Shown here: piece by piece, positions 4,732-5,753 of the stretch
How the letters are laid out: every line of letters begins with the position of its first letter
Numbering within the stretch: position 1 is the stretch's first letter
The notes under the pieces: generated by a model
Database searches by the model: none
What the model saw: the letters and a program-made list of their open reading frames with translations, nothing else
What the model was told of the DNA's origin: nothing
Program-made: the position numbers and the translations under genes
From: JBBQZL01 sp038207745
Lineage (GTDB): Bacteria; Actinomycetota; Thermoleophilia; Solirubrobacterales; 70-9
Length of the DNA: 5,753 nucleotides
Assembly: GCA_038207745.1 (NCBI GenBank)
Contig: JBBQZL010000171.1
Location: forward strand, 1-5,753
Direction: 5' to 3'

Positions 4732-5277
4732 CTAGAGCTGATGGGCGGCGAGGACCTTGACCGGAACGCGCAGGTCGGTGATCATCGCAGTCACGATGTT
4801 GGTCGCGCCGTGAACGCGCGTGATTCGGGCCAGAGAGATCGCGTTGGTCGGAACCGCCGGATCCACCTGAGCGCCGGTCGTCGCGGGCGTGCCCTGGACG
4901 ACCTCGTAGGTGTACGTGTTGGTGAGCCCAGCGTTGATCCGGGCCACCACGAGGTCGTTCCGTGACTGGCCGCCGACCGTGTTGAGCGCAGGAACCGTGA
5001 TCGTCACATCAGTCGACCAGTAGAACGGTGACGACCCCGAGAGGGAAAGAGTGGTCAAAGGAACCCAGAGCGTGGCCGGACCCTTGACGATAGCCGTCGT
5101 GGGGGTCGGACTGACGTCCTGAATCACCGAGGCGTTGTTGGTCGCGGACCCGGCGTATCCACCGAGGTCACCGAGCATGCGTCCGAGAACACGGCGCAGC
5201 CCATCAAGCTCTTGCTGGACGCCGTTGTACTGCTCAGCGGGAAGCGGATCTTCGGGAACGAACGGAACTACGTTCAC
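4732..5277 (-). CDS. Phage tail or tail-fibre-like structural protein (181 aa)
   Basis: I choose GTG 5277: it overlaps the TGA of the upstream gene by four bases (GTGA) and GGAGG (5284-5288) sits six bases before it. The longer frame from 5349 would add a very basic, Arg-rich 24 residues lying wholly inside the upstream gene. The N-terminal part (about 10-40) is helical and attachment-like (PLPAEQYNGVQQELDGLRRV). It is followed by a Thr/Ser/Val-rich beta domain (60-100). A C-terminal stretch of the actinophage structural-protein type follows: RNDLVVARINAG (106-117), TYEVVQGTPA (123-132), NAISLARITRVHGATNI (145-161), ITDLRVPV (166-173). This arrangement is common in minor tail and fibre-like proteins encoded next to baseplate genes. 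Its exact place in the virion is not shown. Confidence 0.87.
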   Translation of the reverse strand: MNVVPFVPEDPLPAEQYNGVQQELDGLRRVLGRMLGDLGGYAGSATNNASVIQDVSPTPTTAIVKGPATLWVPLTTLSLSGSSPFYWSTDVTITVPALNTVGGQSRNDLVVARINAGLTNTYTYEVVQGTPATTGAQVDPAVPTNAISLARITRVHGATNIVTAMITDLRVPVKVLAAHQL

Positions 5278-5753
5278 ACCATACCTCCGGAATCGAAGCC
5301 GCCGACGCGAACGCCGTCGGGACGGTTCGTTGTACGGCCTCGAGGCCATAGCCCCAGGACACCAGCACGGCGCTCACGGTAGTCGAAGCGGAACGTGACC
5401 GGGTTGAAGTTCACAATCAGGTGAGCGGGAAGAATGCGTTCAACCACCTCTTCCACCAGCTTCTGAATCTCAGCAGAACCCTCGGTGTTGATCGTGACTT
5501 CGAAGCCATTGAAGTTCTCAGTGACCTTGGGATCAGCACCCAGGATGTTCTGGAGAGAGTGGAGAAACAGAGCCGCCGACGCGTCCACCCTTGCGCGAAG
5601 GTGAGCCATCACCATGGCACGACGGCGAGGATCAGGGAGTGACTCCGGTGGGCGGATGCCCAGGAAACGCTCCCAGAGCTTCAGACCGTCGTCGTACGAG
5701 CGCGAGGGCATAACCCATCGCTCGATCTGCTCTACAGCCGAGGCCAGGCGCTG
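5274..5753 (-). CDS. Tail/baseplate protein, YmfQ/Mu gp48-like (DUF2313), 5' end outside window
   Basis: The frame is open to the right edge: 14 codons lie before the first ATG (5711), reading QRLASAVEQIERWVMPSRSY, so the true start is probably outside. The visible 159 residues follow the YmfQ pattern: a tryptophan plus a leading acidic helix (DGLKLWERFLGI), then DPRRRAMVMAHLRAR, then the small-domain helix SAALFLHSLQNILG, a beta segment (GFEVTINT), and the helix with the closing strand ILPAHLIVNFN. The C-terminus is basic and glycine-rich (LGLWPRGRTTNRP). In Mu-like and related phages this protein sits late in the tail gene order, after the baseplate J-like protein, and helps to build the baseplate or tail tip. 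It hints at a baseplate with Mu-type parts, though not necessarily a contractile tail. Similarity is by motif only. Confidence 0.85.
   Translation of the reverse strand, partial: QRLASAVEQIERWVMPSRSYDDGLKLWERFLGIRPPESLPDPRRRAMVMAHLRARVDASAALFLHSLQNILGADPKVTENFNGFEVTINTEGSAEIQKLVEEVVERILPAHLIVNFNPVTFRFDYRERRAGVLGLWPRGRTTNRPDGVRVGGFDSGGMV
5284..5288 (-). promoter_or_regulatory. Ribosome binding site deciding the tail-protein GTG start
   Basis: GGAGG on the minus strand, six bases before GTG 5277 and inside the last codons of the upstream gene. An ATG at 5282 lies only one base from it and is in the upstream gene's own frame, two codons from its stop, so it is not a start. This site favours the 181-aa over the 205-aa form. 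Confidence 0.7.

Noticed and set aside
4732..5349. 205-aa form of the tail protein starting at 5349
   Set aside because: The extra 24 residues are Arg-rich, lie inside the upstream gene and have no ribosome site. GTG 5277 has GGAGG at good spacing and a four-base overlap.
1..5753. tRNA, CRISPR array, insertion sequence, integrase or attachment site
   Set aside because: I saw no cloverleaf-like segment, no regularly spaced repeat-spacer array, no transposase or integrase motifs, and no convincing terminal repeats.

Overview
This GC-rich window reads as part of the late region of a tailed phage or prophage. Its host is most likely a Gram-positive actinobacterium. The reasons are the high GC, frequent GTG and TTG starts, a peptidoglycan-binding plus NlpC/P60 endolysin, and the absence of any recognisable outer-membrane spanin pair. 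No mycolate-esterase (LysB-like) hydrolase is visible here, so a mycolic-acid host is not specifically supported. Every gene I accept is on the minus strand, so transcription runs from the right edge (5753) to the left edge (1). The genes are packed with 4-base overlaps or very short gaps, as in one operon.

From right to left there are three blocks. (1) Tail end, 4732-5753: a 5'-truncated tail/baseplate protein resembling the YmfQ/Mu gp48 group (DUF2313), followed by a beta-rich structural or tail-fibre-like protein. (2) Lysis and membrane block, 2051-4729: five consecutive small membrane proteins (78, 39, 167, 118 and 212 aa) and then a 267-aa endolysin with an N-terminal peptidoglycan-binding domain and a C-terminal NlpC/P60 peptidase domain. 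The holin must lie among the five, but sequence alone does not say which one it is. (3) Accessory block, 1-2050: after a strong GC-rich hairpin come two abutting genes. One is a 217-aa protein with a possible, apparently degenerate, C39-like peptidase fold; the other is an unrecognised 285-aa protein. A second intergenic region with two tandem hairpins follows, then a gene that runs off the left edge. That last gene begins with GTG and carries a Pro/His/Glu-rich tail of short repeats.

Likely logic: the tail genes complete virion assembly, the membrane proteins and endolysin release the virions, and the last genes are accessory. The parts most worth attention are the unusually long run of membrane proteins, two of which share a one-TM, two-cysteine ectodomain plan; the two-gene cassette bounded by hairpins that carry complementary 12-base stretches; and the C39-like protein that seems to lack catalytic residues. 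No stretch longer than 300 bases lacks a gene.
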